From NCBI GenBank assembly GCA_004299275.1, contig SCSU01000052.1:1-51014 (forward strand): DNA of 51,014 bases, in the 5' to 3' direction. How positions within the stretch are numbered: the first letter of the stretch is position 1; the number at the start of each line of letters is the position of its first letter. Shown here in pieces: positions 1 through 8,326 of this stretch. The stretch comes from Patescibacteria group bacterium (GTDB lineage: Bacteria; Patescibacteriota; Patescibacteriia; 2-12-FULL-57-11). The position numbers and the translations under genes were made by a program. The notes under the pieces were generated by a model that made no database searches, was not told the DNA's origin, and was given only the letters and a program-made list of their open reading frames with translations.

Positions 1-10
1 CTTCCGATCT
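1..10. other. Probable Illumina adapter remnant at contig edge
   Basis: The first ten bases, CTTCCGATCT, equal the 3' end of the standard Illumina TruSeq adapter. The protein frame that continues from here reads F-R-S-N-Y-Y-G, where epimerases of this family usually have R-P-S-N; the mismatch just before S-N fits non-native bases. Probably untrimmed adapter rather than genome. Confidence 0.75.
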
Positions 11-469
11 AATTACTACGGCGCCGGCCAACAGCTCTGGAAGATTCTGCCGCGCGCCGCAATCACCGTTCATCGAGGAGAAAAACTGCCGCTGCACGGC
101 GGCGGCGCGGCGCTCAAAACCTGGATTCACGTCCGCGACGCGGCGCGGGGGGTGATTGCCGCGCTCGAGCGCGGGAGAGTCGGCGAGGTTTATCATTTCT
201 CCGACGCCGCCAATGTGCTCACCGTCGCCGAGGCGGTGCGGCGAATCAGCGCGGCGATGGGAGTCAATTTTGAAGAGGTGATCGAGATGGCGCCGGTCCG
301 GCTTGGCCAGGACCCGCGTTATCTCCTGGATTACAGCAAAGCCGGGCGCGAGCTCGGCTGGCGGCCGGAAGTAAAGTTTGACGACGGCCTTCGCGAATTA
401 ATCAGCTGGGTTCTGACCAATTGGACGACGATTAGCGGTTTGCCCCGAGAATATGTCCACCGGGCCTGA
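2..469 (+). CDS. NAD-dependent sugar epimerase/dehydratase, C-terminal part
   Basis: The open frame runs in from the contig edge, so the N-terminal NAD-binding domain is missing. The visible part begins with the S-N-Y-Y-G-x-G-Q-Q segment that follows the active site of extended SDR nucleotide-sugar epimerases. It continues with W-I-H-V-R-D-A-A, the usual end-of-core block, and closes with E-L-G-W-R-P, the typical C-terminal signature. The substrate cannot be told. It ends 17 bases inside the next gene (start 453), so the two are translationally close, and it probably supplies a sugar nucleotide to the methyltransferases that follow. The first residues may be adapter-derived, so a native frame can only be trusted from about base 11. 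Confidence 0.85.
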   Translation, partial: FRSNYYGAGQQLWKILPRAAITVHRGEKLPLHGGGAALKTWIHVRDAARGVIAALERGRVGEVYHFSDAANVLTVAEAVRRISAAMGVNFEEVIEMAPVRLGQDPRYLLDYSKAGRELGWRPEVKFDDGLRELISWVLTNWTTISGLPREYVHRA

Positions 470-1673
470 AATTGAGAAAAAATATTTTTCTGTTAGCCGC
501 GAGCGCGACCGCTGTATCGTCTGCGGCCGGGCCGGACTAACCGAAGTTTTGCCGCTTCCGGCCTTGCCGCTTACCGGGATTTTCTTACAGCCGGGCGAAG
601 ACCGCTCGCGCTATCCGAATTTTGACCAGGCCCTGCTTTTTTGCGACGAGTGCGGCCATGGGCAGCTCCGTTTTTTTATTGACCCCAAAGTCGTTTACGG
701 CAGTATTTACACGCACCGTTCCTCACGAAGCCCGATTGCCGCCGGCGGCAACGATTTTTTCGCTGCCTTTGTCGGCCAAGTCGCCGCCGGCCGCAATTTC
801 AACCGCGTGGTGGATATCGGCTGCAACGATTTATATCTGCTTGGCAAGTTTCGGGGCCGCGCGGCGGAACTCATTGGCATTGACCCCATCTGGCGGGGGA
901 AAGCGCCGCCGGAATCCGGCGGGGCGCGGGTCATCGGCAAATTCGCGGAGGAGGTTGATTTTGAGCGCGAGGCCGGCGGCGCCGACCTTGTTCTTTCGGC
1001 CCACACTTTTGAACACGTGGATTCCCCGCTCGCCCCGCTCGCGCGCGCCCTCGCCGCCGCCGCGCCGGGCGCGCTTTTCGTGATTGAAGTGCCGAGTTTG
1101 GACACCTTGCTCGCTAATCTGCGTTTTGACCAAGTGTTCCATCAGCACGTCAACTACTTCAGCCTAGCGTCGATGAGCCGGCTCATTCGCGAGCTCGGCG
1201 GCGAGTACCTCGCGCATACTTATAATTACGGCTACTGGGGCGGCACGATGCTCGTCGCTTTCCGTAAACCCGCCGGCCGTCCCGCTCCGCCGCCGGAGTT
1301 CAACCGGCCCGCTCGCGAGAGTATTGCCGAAAGTTACGCGCGTTTCCGCGAGCAGATGGACCTCGTCCGCCGCGCGCTTCTCGCGGCTCGCCACGAGACA
1401 ATCTACGGTTACGGCGCTGCGCAGATGCTGCCGACCTTGGCTTATCATCTTCGGAGCGACCTCTCATTTTTGGCCGGTCTGCTCGATGACGACCCGGCTC
1501 GGGGCGGTTTGACGTATCCGACGCTGCCGATTATCATACGAAATCCGGCGGACGATTTTTCGCTCGCTAATTCAACGGCGCTTTTGACTGCGCTGGACTC
1601 GGCGCGGCCGATACTTCGGCGCTTAATTGCTCTCGGCGCGCGCCGCATCATCCTGCCATTACCTATTCTGTAA
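453..1673 (+). CDS. Sugar C-methyltransferase-like protein, zinc-binding
   Basis: This 406-residue protein has the three-part layout of sugar C-methyltransferases (TylC3/NovU type). An N-terminal zinc-binding segment has C21-x2-C24 and C64-x2-C67. A central class I SAM fold has motif I D-I-G-C-N-D (normally D-I-G-S-N-D-G), then the H-T-F-E-H-V block and F-H-Q-H-V-N-Y-F, equivalent to the family's F-H-E-H-x-x-Y-F. The C-terminal part has Y-G-Y-G-A-A and L-L-D-D-D, as in the methyltransferase-14 domain. Family members add a methyl to carbon 3 or 5 of a 4-keto sugar nucleotide. It starts inside the preceding epimerase gene and lies 2 bases before an SDR gene. No Shine-Dalgarno is visible. Confidence 0.85.
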   Translation: MSTGPEIEKKYFSVSRERDRCIVCGRAGLTEVLPLPALPLTGIFLQPGEDRSRYPNFDQALLFCDECGHGQLRFFIDPKVVYGSIYTHRSSRSPIAAGGNDFFAAFVGQVAAGRNFNRVVDIGCNDLYLLGKFRGRAAELIGIDPIWRGKAPPESGGARVIGKFAEEVDFEREAGGADLVLSAHTFEHVDSPLAPLARALAAAAPGALFVIEVPSLDTLLANLRFDQVFHQHVNYFSLASMSRLIRELGGEYLAHTYNYGYWGGTMLVAFRKPAGRPAPPPEFNRPARESIAESYARFREQMDLVRRALLAARHETIYGYGAAQMLPTLAYHLRSDLSFLAGLLDDDPARGGLTYPTLPIIIRNPADDFSLANSTALLTALDSARPILRRLIALGARRIILPLPIL

Positions 1674-1675
1674 CT

Positions 1676-2452
1676 ATGGACTTGGGACTAAAGGGCAAAC
1701 GCGCGCTAGTGACCGGCGCTGGCCGCGGCATCGGCCGCGCCATCGCGCTCGCGCTCTCCCGCGAGGGCGCCAAGGTCGCGGTTTTCTCGCGGAATGACGC
1801 GGACGTGAGCTCGCTCCTCGCGGCGATGGGCGGCGCGGCGGCCGGCCACTATGGGGGACCATTTGACCTGATGGCGCCGGGTGCGCCGGAGCGTTTGGCC
1901 GAGACGCTAAACGCCCGTTTCGGACTGCCGGATATCTTGGTGCATAACGTCGGTGGGACGCTCGAGGTGACCGACCCGTTTTGTTCGCTCGTGGATTGGC
2001 GCCGGGTCTTTCGATTCAATTTTGAGATCGCGGTTGAACTGGATCAGATTTTTATTCCGGCGATGCGCGAACGGCGATGGGGGAGAGTGGTGCATGTCGG
2101 CTCGACTTCTTCGATGGAGAATAACGGCCCGATTACCTACTGCGCCGCCAAGGCGGCGCTCGTCGCTTATTCGCGCAGTATGGGGCGCGTGCTGGCCAAA
2201 GACGGAGTAGTGATGTCTGCGGTGCTCCCAGGCGCCGTTTTTACCGAAGGCGGTTACTGGGACGAGGCCCTGCGCGAACGGCCGGAGCACGTGCAAAAAT
2301 ATCTCGCCGACCGGTGCCCCTTGGGCCGCTTCGGCCGGCCGGAGGACATCGCGGCGATGGTCGTTTTCCTTTGTTCTGAACTCGCGGAGTTCTGCCAGGG
2401 TTCAATCGTCCCGGTTGACGGCGGGCAGAGCCGGCATTTTTTTGCCCAATAA
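1676..2452 (+). CDS. Short-chain dehydrogenase/reductase
   Basis: This classical 258-residue SDR has the cofactor motif T13-G-A-G-R-G-I-G20, an N-terminal Rossmann fold, catalytic S143, Y155-x3-K159, and the C-terminal V-D-G-G block common to FabG-like reductases. It should oxidise or reduce a hydroxyl or keto group with NAD(P)(H); the substrate is not readable. It sits 2 bases after the C-methyltransferase gene and before another methyltransferase. A role in reducing a keto sugar intermediate of this cluster is the simplest guess, while a general housekeeping role cannot be excluded. The start ATG at 1676 has no Shine-Dalgarno, like most genes here. Confidence 0.9.
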   Translation: MDLGLKGKRALVTGAGRGIGRAIALALSREGAKVAVFSRNDADVSSLLAAMGGAAAGHYGGPFDLMAPGAPERLAETLNARFGLPDILVHNVGGTLEVTDPFCSLVDWRRVFRFNFEIAVELDQIFIPAMRERRWGRVVHVGSTSSMENNGPITYCAAKAALVAYSRSMGRVLAKDGVVMSAVLPGAVFTEGGYWDEALRERPEHVQKYLADRCPLGRFGRPEDIAAMVVFLCSELAEFCQGSIVPVDGGQSRHFFAQ

Positions 2453-2468
2453 AATTATTACAACCTCT

Positions 2469-3146
2469 ATGGAACGCGCTTCCAAAGAAATCCATAACCA
2501 AAAGCAGTTTGACCTCTACGCCGAGCTCGGTCCGGTTCGTTTGGGACCCTACACTTCCTATATCTGGCGCACCGACCCAAAGCATCTGCAATTTTTACTT
2601 TCCCGTTACCTGTTCGTGAGCAAGATGCTCGCGGGCAAATCCGAAGCGCTCGAGGTCGGTTGCGGCGACGCCTTGGGGACGCCGATAGTGCTCCAAACGG
2701 TAAAAAAAGTTTACGCCCTGGATTTCGAGCCGATCGTGATTGACGCCGCGCGGCATTGCATTGACCCAACGCTTAATTGCGAATTCGTGGTTCAGGACAT
2801 CACCGAAGCGCCGTTCGCCAAAAAGGTGGATGCTGTTTACTCGCTCGATTGTATTGAACACATACCGCCGGAAAAGAGCGAACGTTACTTTGCCAATGTC
2901 GCCGCTTCAATAAACAACGATGGCATCGCGATTATCGGCACGCCGAATATTACGGCTAATGCCTACGCCTCGGAGGGCAGCCGCACCTGTCATGTCAACC
3001 TCCAGAGCCACGAGACGTTGCGAGCCGCTCTCGCGGCGCATTTCAAGAATGTCTTTATCTATTCCATGAACGATGGTCTGGTGCATACCGGTTTTTACCC
3101 CATGGCCCATTACTTGCTCGGGGTCGGCGTCGGCAAAAAAATATGA
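2469..3146 (+). CDS. Class I SAM-dependent methyltransferase
   Basis: The protein has 225 residues from the ATG at 2469. An in-frame start at 2415 exists but lies well inside the previous SDR gene and would add a non-conserved leader. SAM motif I reads L-E-V-G-C-G-D-A, the acidic motif II is A-L-D-F, and Y-S-L-D-C-I-E-H-I matches the methyltransferase-23 pattern. The fold is clear; the acceptor is unknown, probably a sugar hydroxyl or amine given the neighbours. Its stop overlaps the next start as ATGA at 3143-3146, indicating co-translation with the ThDP enzyme. Confidence 0.85.
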   Translation: MERASKEIHNQKQFDLYAELGPVRLGPYTSYIWRTDPKHLQFLLSRYLFVSKMLAGKSEALEVGCGDALGTPIVLQTVKKVYALDFEPIVIDAARHCIDPTLNCEFVVQDITEAPFAKKVDAVYSLDCIEHIPPEKSERYFANVAASINNDGIAIIGTPNITANAYASEGSRTCHVNLQSHETLRAALAAHFKNVFIYSMNDGLVHTGFYPMAHYLLGVGVGKKI

Positions 3147-4942
3147 TGAATGTTTCCGAATACATCGCGGACTTTTTGGTGCGGCAGGGCATCGGACACG
3201 TCTTTGTCGTGACCGGCGGCGCCGTGGCCTGCCTGATTGATTCGGTCGCCAAGGACCGGCGGCTCGCTTACGTTTGCACTCAGCACGAGCAGGCGGCGGC
3301 TTTTGCCGTGGACGGCTATACGCGAGTGACCGGCAAGATGGGGGCGGCGATTGTGACCACCGGCCCGGGAGTCACCAACCTCGCGACCGGTGTCGCCAAT
3401 CTTTATTATGATTCGTTGCCGTCTATTTTTATCGCCGGTCAGGTTTCTACTTTTCGTCTGGCCGAGAACGCGCCCGGCGTCCGCCAGCTGGGTTTCCAGG
3501 AGGCGCCACATGTCGAATTGATGAGACCGATTACCAAGTACGCGGTTTTGGTGGCGGATCCCTCTCACATCCGTTACGAATTGGAAAAAGCGCTGTACCT
3601 GGCGGTGACTGGCAGGCCGGGTCCGGTTTTTCTGGACATTCCCGACGACGTCCAGCGCATGGAAATTGATCCCGAACGCATGGCGGGGTTCGAGCCGCCT
3701 CCAGCGCCGACCAAAGATTTATCCGGACTTTCTTTACAGGTTGATGAGGCGCTCCGACTGCTTGCGGCGGCGCGGCGGCCGATTGTCGTCTTGGGCGCGG
3801 CGGTCAAAATCGCGCGGCAACAGGCGCAGGCGATTGAATTTGTGGAAAAGTTTGGTTTGCCGACCGCCCTCACCTGGGCGGTTTGGGAACTTCTCCCGAC
3901 CGACCATCCGCTCCAGACTGGCGGCTTCGGCGTGAGTTCCACGCGCCGCGGCAACTTCGCCATTCAGAACGCCGATTTCGTGCTGTCAGTCGGCTCGCGG
4001 CTTGACACTCACGCGACCGGCACGCCCATCGCGACCTTCGCCCGCGAGGCGAAAAAAGTCATTGTTGAATTGGACGCCGCCGAGCTCAATAAATTCATGA
4101 GCGGCGGGATGCGCGTGGATGTGCCGATACTCTCCGACGTCCGTGATTTTTTTGTCGCTCTCCGCGACAAATTTACGGCCGTACAAGTCGGCGACATTAC
4201 GGAATGGCGGGCAAAAATCGCCGAGTGGCGCGAGCGTTACCCGGTTTGCCTGCCGGAGTTCCGCGAGAGCCGCGGCAGCGTCAACCCCTACGTTTTCCTG
4301 GAGATGCTCTCCGAGGAAACCGCGCCGGATGATATTATTATTCCCGATTGCGGCGGTAATCTAATCCAGACTTATCAAGGGTATCGCTTGCGGCGAGGCC
4401 AGCGGATATTTTCCGCCTTCAATAATTCCCCCATGGGCTACTCGCTGTCCGGCTCCATCGGCGCATGTTTCGCGAACGGCGGACGCCGGGTTATCTGCAT
4501 CACCGGTGACGGCGGCCTGCAGGTGAATATCCAAGAGCTCGGCACCGTGGCCCATCACCATCTGCCGATTAAGATTTTTCTTTTTAACAATCACGGTTAC
4601 GGGATTATCCAGCAGACTCAGGACGACTGGTACGGTTCGCGCTACATCGCCTCGCGGCCGCAGACGGGCCTGGCTGACCCCGATTATGTGAAGATCGCCG
4701 AGGCCTACGGCATCCGCGCCTGGACCGCGCGCTCGCATGACGACCTGCGCCAGATTATCCGGCTCACCCTGGCCCATCCGGGCCCGGCCCTCTGCAACAT
4801 GGAGTTCAGTCAGGACCAGCGCCTCCACCCGATGCTTAAAGCCGGCCGGCCGATTGAGGACCCCAATCCGCTTTTGCCGCGGGAACAATTTTTCCGCGAG
4901 ATGCTGGTCAAGCCGCTTGACAGCTCGCTCTGCGAAGACTAA
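3143..4942 (+). CDS. ThDP-dependent acetolactate-synthase-like enzyme
   Basis: This 599-residue protein has the full thiamine-diphosphate enzyme layout. The N-terminal pyrimidine-binding domain has catalytic E49 in H-E-Q-A-A-A-F-A; a central domain follows; and the C-terminal pyrophosphate domain has G455-D456-G457 and, further on, N-N-H-G-Y-G for the metal. The family makes C-C bonds by transferring two-carbon units from pyruvate (acetolactate synthase) or performs decarboxylations. No small regulatory subunit or IlvC/IlvD gene is present, so amino-acid synthesis is unlikely. Homologous enzymes such as YerE add a two-carbon branch to deoxy-keto sugars; between sugar methyltransferases and an epimerase such a role is attractive but inferred. 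It starts by ATGA overlap, and the next gene follows after 13 bases. Confidence 0.85.
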   Translation: MMNVSEYIADFLVRQGIGHVFVVTGGAVACLIDSVAKDRRLAYVCTQHEQAAAFAVDGYTRVTGKMGAAIVTTGPGVTNLATGVANLYYDSLPSIFIAGQVSTFRLAENAPGVRQLGFQEAPHVELMRPITKYAVLVADPSHIRYELEKALYLAVTGRPGPVFLDIPDDVQRMEIDPERMAGFEPPPAPTKDLSGLSLQVDEALRLLAAARRPIVVLGAAVKIARQQAQAIEFVEKFGLPTALTWAVWELLPTDHPLQTGGFGVSSTRRGNFAIQNADFVLSVGSRLDTHATGTPIATFAREAKKVIVELDAAELNKFMSGGMRVDVPILSDVRDFFVALRDKFTAVQVGDITEWRAKIAEWRERYPVCLPEFRESRGSVNPYVFLEMLSEETAPDDIIIPDCGGNLIQTYQGYRLRRGQRIFSAFNNSPMGYSLSGSIGACFANGGRRVICITGDGGLQVNIQELGTVAHHHLPIKIFLFNNHGYGIIQQTQDDWYGSRYIASRPQTGLADPDYVKIAEAYGIRAWTARSHDDLRQIIRLTLAHPGPALCNMEFSQDQRLHPMLKAGRPIEDPNPLLPREQFFREMLVKPLDSSLCED

Positions 4943-4955
4943 GAAGACACTCATT

Positions 4956-6518
4956 ATGGCTCAAACTGACAACGCGCGAAAAAAGACAACGCTCCTCACC
5001 TTGCGGGCGATGAAGCAGCGGGGCGAGAAAGCGGTTTTTATCACCGCCTACGACTACCCCTTCGGCCTTTTTGCCGACCGCGCTGGCGTGGACATGATTT
5101 TGGTCGGCGATTCGCTGGCCATGACCACGCTCGGCCACGCGACCACTCTGCCGGTTACCATGGATGAGATGATCTCCCATGCCGCGGCGGTGCGCCGCGC
5201 GGTCAAGTATGCCTTCCTCATCGGCGACATGCCGTTTATGTCTTATCAGCCCTCGGACCGCGACGCCGTGCTCTCGGCCGGACGTTTTATCGCCGAGGCG
5301 GGCTGTGACGCGGTTAAGTGCGAGGGCGGTCGTCGAGTCGCGGCACGGGTCAAGGCCATGGTTGACGCCGGTATCGTCGTCATGGGCCACCTGGGGATGA
5401 CACCGCAGAATATGGCTCAAATCGGCGGCTACCGCGTACAGGGTAAAACCAAGGCGAGTTATGACGCGCTGCTTGATGACGCGCTGGCTCTGGAAGAAGC
5501 CGGAGCGTCATTTCTCTTGCTCGAAGCCATGCCCGCCGAAACCGCCGCTCTGATTCGCGATCGGCTTAAAATCCCGGTTTACGGCATCGGTGCCGGTGAC
5601 CAGGTGGACGGGCAGCTCGTGATTATCCATGACATTTTAGGGATGTTTGAACAGTTTAAGCCTAAGTTTGTGAAGCGTTTTGTGGAGGCGGGCGCGTTGA
5701 TCGAGGAAGGAATTACCCGCTACGCCTCCGAGGTGCGTTCCGGCAAGTTCCCGACGCGCGAAAATTTTTATGAAATTGACGGAGACGAGCTGCAAAAGAT
5801 TTGTTCCGCGCCGCGCGGCGAGGCGGCGCCGGTCTCGGCCGTCCAATTTTTACTTGGAAAAGAAATTAATCTCCTGGATCGTTATCCGCATTCTGCGCGC
5901 AACATTGCCGCGCGCGCCGATTGGCTGGCCGCTAAACCGGAAAACCGCGCCGTTGCCAAACAGTACGGCCGGGAATACTTCGACGGCACGCGCGACCAGG
6001 GCTACGGCGGTTACCATTACGACGGCCGTTGGATTCCGGTGGTGGAGCGTTTTATCGAGCACTATGGGCTCAGATCGGCGAGTTCCGTGCTGGATGTCGG
6101 TTCGGCCAAGGGGTTTTTCCTCCACGACCTCAGAATGCTTCGCCCGGGCATTTCGGTCGCCGGCCTTGATGTCTCGGAGTATGCTATTCAAAACGCCATG
6201 TGGGACGTGCGGCAATTTTTACAGGCGGGCAACGCCGTTTCCCTGCCGTATCCCGACAAATCTTTTGATTTGGTGGTGGCGATAAATACGCTGCATAATT
6301 TGAAACGCGAGGATTGCAAGCGCGCGCTCCGGGAGATTATGCGCGTCTCCCGCGGGCCGGCCTACATCCAAGTTGATTCGTATTTAAATCCCCGGCAAAA
6401 GGAAAATCTGGAGCGCTGGCAGCTCACGGCGGAGCTCATCTATTCGCCGGAAGAATGGCACCAACTTTTCCGCGAGGCGGGATATACCGGCGATTATTAT
6501 TGGACAATCATTGAGTGA
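4956..6518 (+). CDS. PanB-like ketopantoate hydroxymethyltransferase fused to methyltransferase
   Basis: A fused protein of 520 residues. Residues 1 to about 275 are a complete PanB-type domain: T-A-Y-D-Y-P, metal-ligand D52 in V-G-D-S and D91 in G-D-M-P-F-M-S-Y-Q, E123 in C-E-G-G, catalytic E190 in L-L-E-A-M-P, and G-I-G-A-G. PanB transfers hydroxymethyl from methylene-tetrahydrofolate to a 2-keto acid. Residues about 300-520 are a class I SAM methyltransferase opening with N-L-L-D-R-Y-P and carrying motif I L379-D-V-G-S-A-K-G. No stop codon or frame change separates the halves. Neither PanC nor other pantothenate genes are seen, so the product is probably used in glycan modification (inference). 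An upstream in-frame extension into the ThDP gene is unlikely. The next gene begins within 4 bases. Confidence 0.85.
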   Translation: MAQTDNARKKTTLLTLRAMKQRGEKAVFITAYDYPFGLFADRAGVDMILVGDSLAMTTLGHATTLPVTMDEMISHAAAVRRAVKYAFLIGDMPFMSYQPSDRDAVLSAGRFIAEAGCDAVKCEGGRRVAARVKAMVDAGIVVMGHLGMTPQNMAQIGGYRVQGKTKASYDALLDDALALEEAGASFLLLEAMPAETAALIRDRLKIPVYGIGAGDQVDGQLVIIHDILGMFEQFKPKFVKRFVEAGALIEEGITRYASEVRSGKFPTRENFYEIDGDELQKICSAPRGEAAPVSAVQFLLGKEINLLDRYPHSARNIAARADWLAAKPENRAVAKQYGREYFDGTRDQGYGGYHYDGRWIPVVERFIEHYGLRSASSVLDVGSAKGFFLHDLRMLRPGISVAGLDVSEYAIQNAMWDVRQFLQAGNAVSLPYPDKSFDLVVAINTLHNLKREDCKRALREIMRVSRGPAYIQVDSYLNPRQKENLERWQLTAELIYSPEEWHQLFREAGYTGDYYWTIIE

Positions 6519-6520
6519 AC

Positions 6521-7549
6521 ATGCGTGCCGCAGTACTTATCGCTCCGGGCAAGCCGTTAGAAATTTGGGACGTCGTTTTGCCGGAACCGGGTCTTGGCCA
6601 AGTCCGGGTGCGTTTGCGCCGGAGCGGCATCTGCGGCAGTCAATTGCTCGAAGTTAGCGGTAGCCGGGGGGAGGACGCCTATCTGCCGCATCTCCTCGGT
6701 CACGAGGGTTCGGGAACAGTGATCTCCGTCGGCGCCGGCGTCACTAAGGTGCGTCCCGGTGACCGGGTTATTATTTCTTGGATGACAGGAGTTGGTCTGG
6801 ACGCCGGCGGCCTTCGGCTTACTGCCGGAACCCGAACGGTCAACGCCGGGCCGGTCGCCACGCTGGCGGAGGAGGCAATTGTGCCGGAGAACCGGCTAGT
6901 TCCTATCCCCGACGGTGTTCCGCTCCCCGACGCCGCGCTGGTCGGCTGCGCGCTGGCCACTGGCTGCGGCATCGTGCGCAATACTCTGCAATTACGCGCG
7001 GGACAATCAATCGCGGTATTTGGCGCCGGCGGCATCGGAATCAATGTTGTCCAGATGGCACGTTACTCGGGTGCCGGCCCGATAATTGCCATAGACGTTG
7101 ACCAAAAAAAGTTGGCGTGGGCTAAGGAATTCGGCGCCACCGAGGTGATTGACGCGCGCCGCGAAGATGTTCTCGGCGCGATTTACGCGTTCTCCGGCGG
7201 CGGCGTTGACGCGGCGGTCGCGACTGCCGGTTCCCGCTCTTCAATGGAGCTCGCTCTCGCCGCGGTCAAGCGCGGCGGCACGGCGGTAATTGCCGGGAAC
7301 CTCGCGGCCGGCGAACGCGTGAGCATTGACCCGTTTGATTTGATCAAAGGAAAGCGGCTTATCGGCACCTGGGGTGGAGAGAATAATCCGGACAGCGACT
7401 TTCCTTTTTATCTGGATCTCGTGAGGCAAGGAGCGCTGCGGCTTAAAGAACTTGCCAGTCACAGCTTTCCTTTGGAAGCGGTCAACGAGGCGCTGGCTGC
7501 GCTTCGCGCCGGCAACGCGCTGCGCGCTGTTGTTGATCTCGCGCCATAA
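6521..7549 (+). CDS. Zinc-type alcohol dehydrogenase family protein (MDR)
   Basis: A medium-chain dehydrogenase of 342 residues from the ATG at 6521; a GTG at 6515, overlapping the previous stop, is an alternative. The N-terminal GroES-like domain carries the catalytic-zinc elements G-I-C-G and G-H-E-G-S-G, and the Rossmann domain has G-A-G-G-I-G. The four-cysteine structural zinc loop normally found after G-D-R-V is missing; that stretch reads I-S-W-M-T-G. Expected activity is NAD(P)-dependent oxidation or reduction of an alcohol or polyol. Placed between the PanB fusion and a GT2 gene, it could reduce a branched keto product, but the substrate is unknown. Confidence 0.85.
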   Translation: MRAAVLIAPGKPLEIWDVVLPEPGLGQVRVRLRRSGICGSQLLEVSGSRGEDAYLPHLLGHEGSGTVISVGAGVTKVRPGDRVIISWMTGVGLDAGGLRLTAGTRTVNAGPVATLAEEAIVPENRLVPIPDGVPLPDAALVGCALATGCGIVRNTLQLRAGQSIAVFGAGGIGINVVQMARYSGAGPIIAIDVDQKKLAWAKEFGATEVIDARREDVLGAIYAFSGGGVDAAVATAGSRSSMELALAAVKRGGTAVIAGNLAAGERVSIDPFDLIKGKRLIGTWGGENNPDSDFPFYLDLVRQGALRLKELASHSFPLEAVNEALAALRAGNALRAVVDLAP

Positions 7550-7551
7550 AT

Positions 7552-8268
7552 ATGCCCGAGCTCACCATTGTCGTCCCTTGTTACAACGAAGTAACGGTCA
7601 TTGCCAAGACGCTTTCAAACATTATGGACGCTTTGGCCGGACGCAGTCTGGAGGCCGAAGTTTTGGTTGTTGACGATTGCTCAACGGACAACACCGCCGG
7701 TGTGGTCGCGGCGTATCAGAACGCGCACCCGGACGCAATGGTTAAATTGCATCGGAATCCCGTGAACCGCGGCTCCGGTTACAGTTACGCCGCCGGCGCC
7801 GCGTTCGGAACCGGCCGGTGGTGCATATTGGTCCCGGGTGATAACGACCTGCCGGCAGATGCGCTTAGCGCCATTTTTAATCGTCTCGGTTCGGCGGAGA
7901 TTCTTCTGCCCTACCCGCGACTGGAGGATTTCCGGGAGCGGCCGCTGCTCAGGCGCGTAGTTTCGCGCGCTTATAACGCGCTGATTTGTTTTGCCGGCGG
8001 TATCAGGGTGCGGTACGTGCACAGCCCGCCGGTTTATCCGCGGGAGTTTATTGTTTCTTCAAAAATTTCGCCATCTGGTTTTGGATATTTTGCCGAATTG
8101 CTCTGTCTAGCCGTCAGGACTGGACTAACGGTTGCCGAGTTCCCGGTACCGGCCCTTTACGGCCAGCAAGAGGGCACCAGCGCGTTTCGTCTCGCCAACC
8201 TGCGTTCGGTTGCCGCGAGCATCGCCAGGATTTTTATGCGGCGCGTGCTTCCGCGCTCTCACGGTTGA
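7552..8268 (+). CDS. GT2-family glycosyltransferase, DPM1-like
   Basis: This 238-residue GT-A glycosyltransferase has the opening V-V-P-C-Y-N-E, nucleotide-binding V-V-D-D-C-S (D41-D42) and a metal-binding P-G-D97-N-D99. It resembles dolichol/polyprenol-phosphate sugar synthases, which charge a lipid carrier on the cytoplasmic face. There is no C-terminal membrane helix pair, so it may be peripheral. It starts 2 bases after the MDR gene. Its stop codon overlaps a TTGACA hexamer that may be the -35 of the next transcription unit. Confidence 0.85.
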   Translation: MPELTIVVPCYNEVTVIAKTLSNIMDALAGRSLEAEVLVVDDCSTDNTAGVVAAYQNAHPDAMVKLHRNPVNRGSGYSYAAGAAFGTGRWCILVPGDNDLPADALSAIFNRLGSAEILLPYPRLEDFRERPLLRRVVSRAYNALICFAGGIRVRYVHSPPVYPREFIVSSKISPSGFGYFAELLCLAVRTGLTVAEFPVPALYGQQEGTSAFRLANLRSVAASIARIFMRRVLPRSHG

Positions 8269-8293
8269 CAGCCGCCTCTCCAGCGGTTAATCT
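8265..8293 (+). promoter_or_regulatory. Candidate sigma-70 promoter for the first Gfo/Idh gene
   Basis: A perfect -35 TTGACA (8265-8270) overlaps the stop of the GT2 gene. It is 17 bases upstream of TAATCT (8288-8293), which keeps the three most conserved -10 positions. Transcription would start near 8300, about 27 bases before the ATG at 8327. Confidence 0.45.
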
Positions 8294-8326
8294 TTCTTCT
8301 TCTTTCAATGTTTTAATGTTTCGGTC

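Noticed and set aside
5780-5860. Possible missed stop or frameshift between PanB and methyltransferase halves
   Set aside because: The frame is continuous, codon use is uniform and both halves are in the same phase with a plausible linker. A true fusion is the simpler reading, although read-level proof is lacking.
3143-6518. Valine or pantothenate biosynthesis operon (acetolactate synthase plus PanB)
   Set aside because: IlvN, IlvC, IlvD, PanE, PanC and PanD are all absent here, and the neighbours are sugar-modifying enzymes. It cannot be fully excluded without the rest of the genome.
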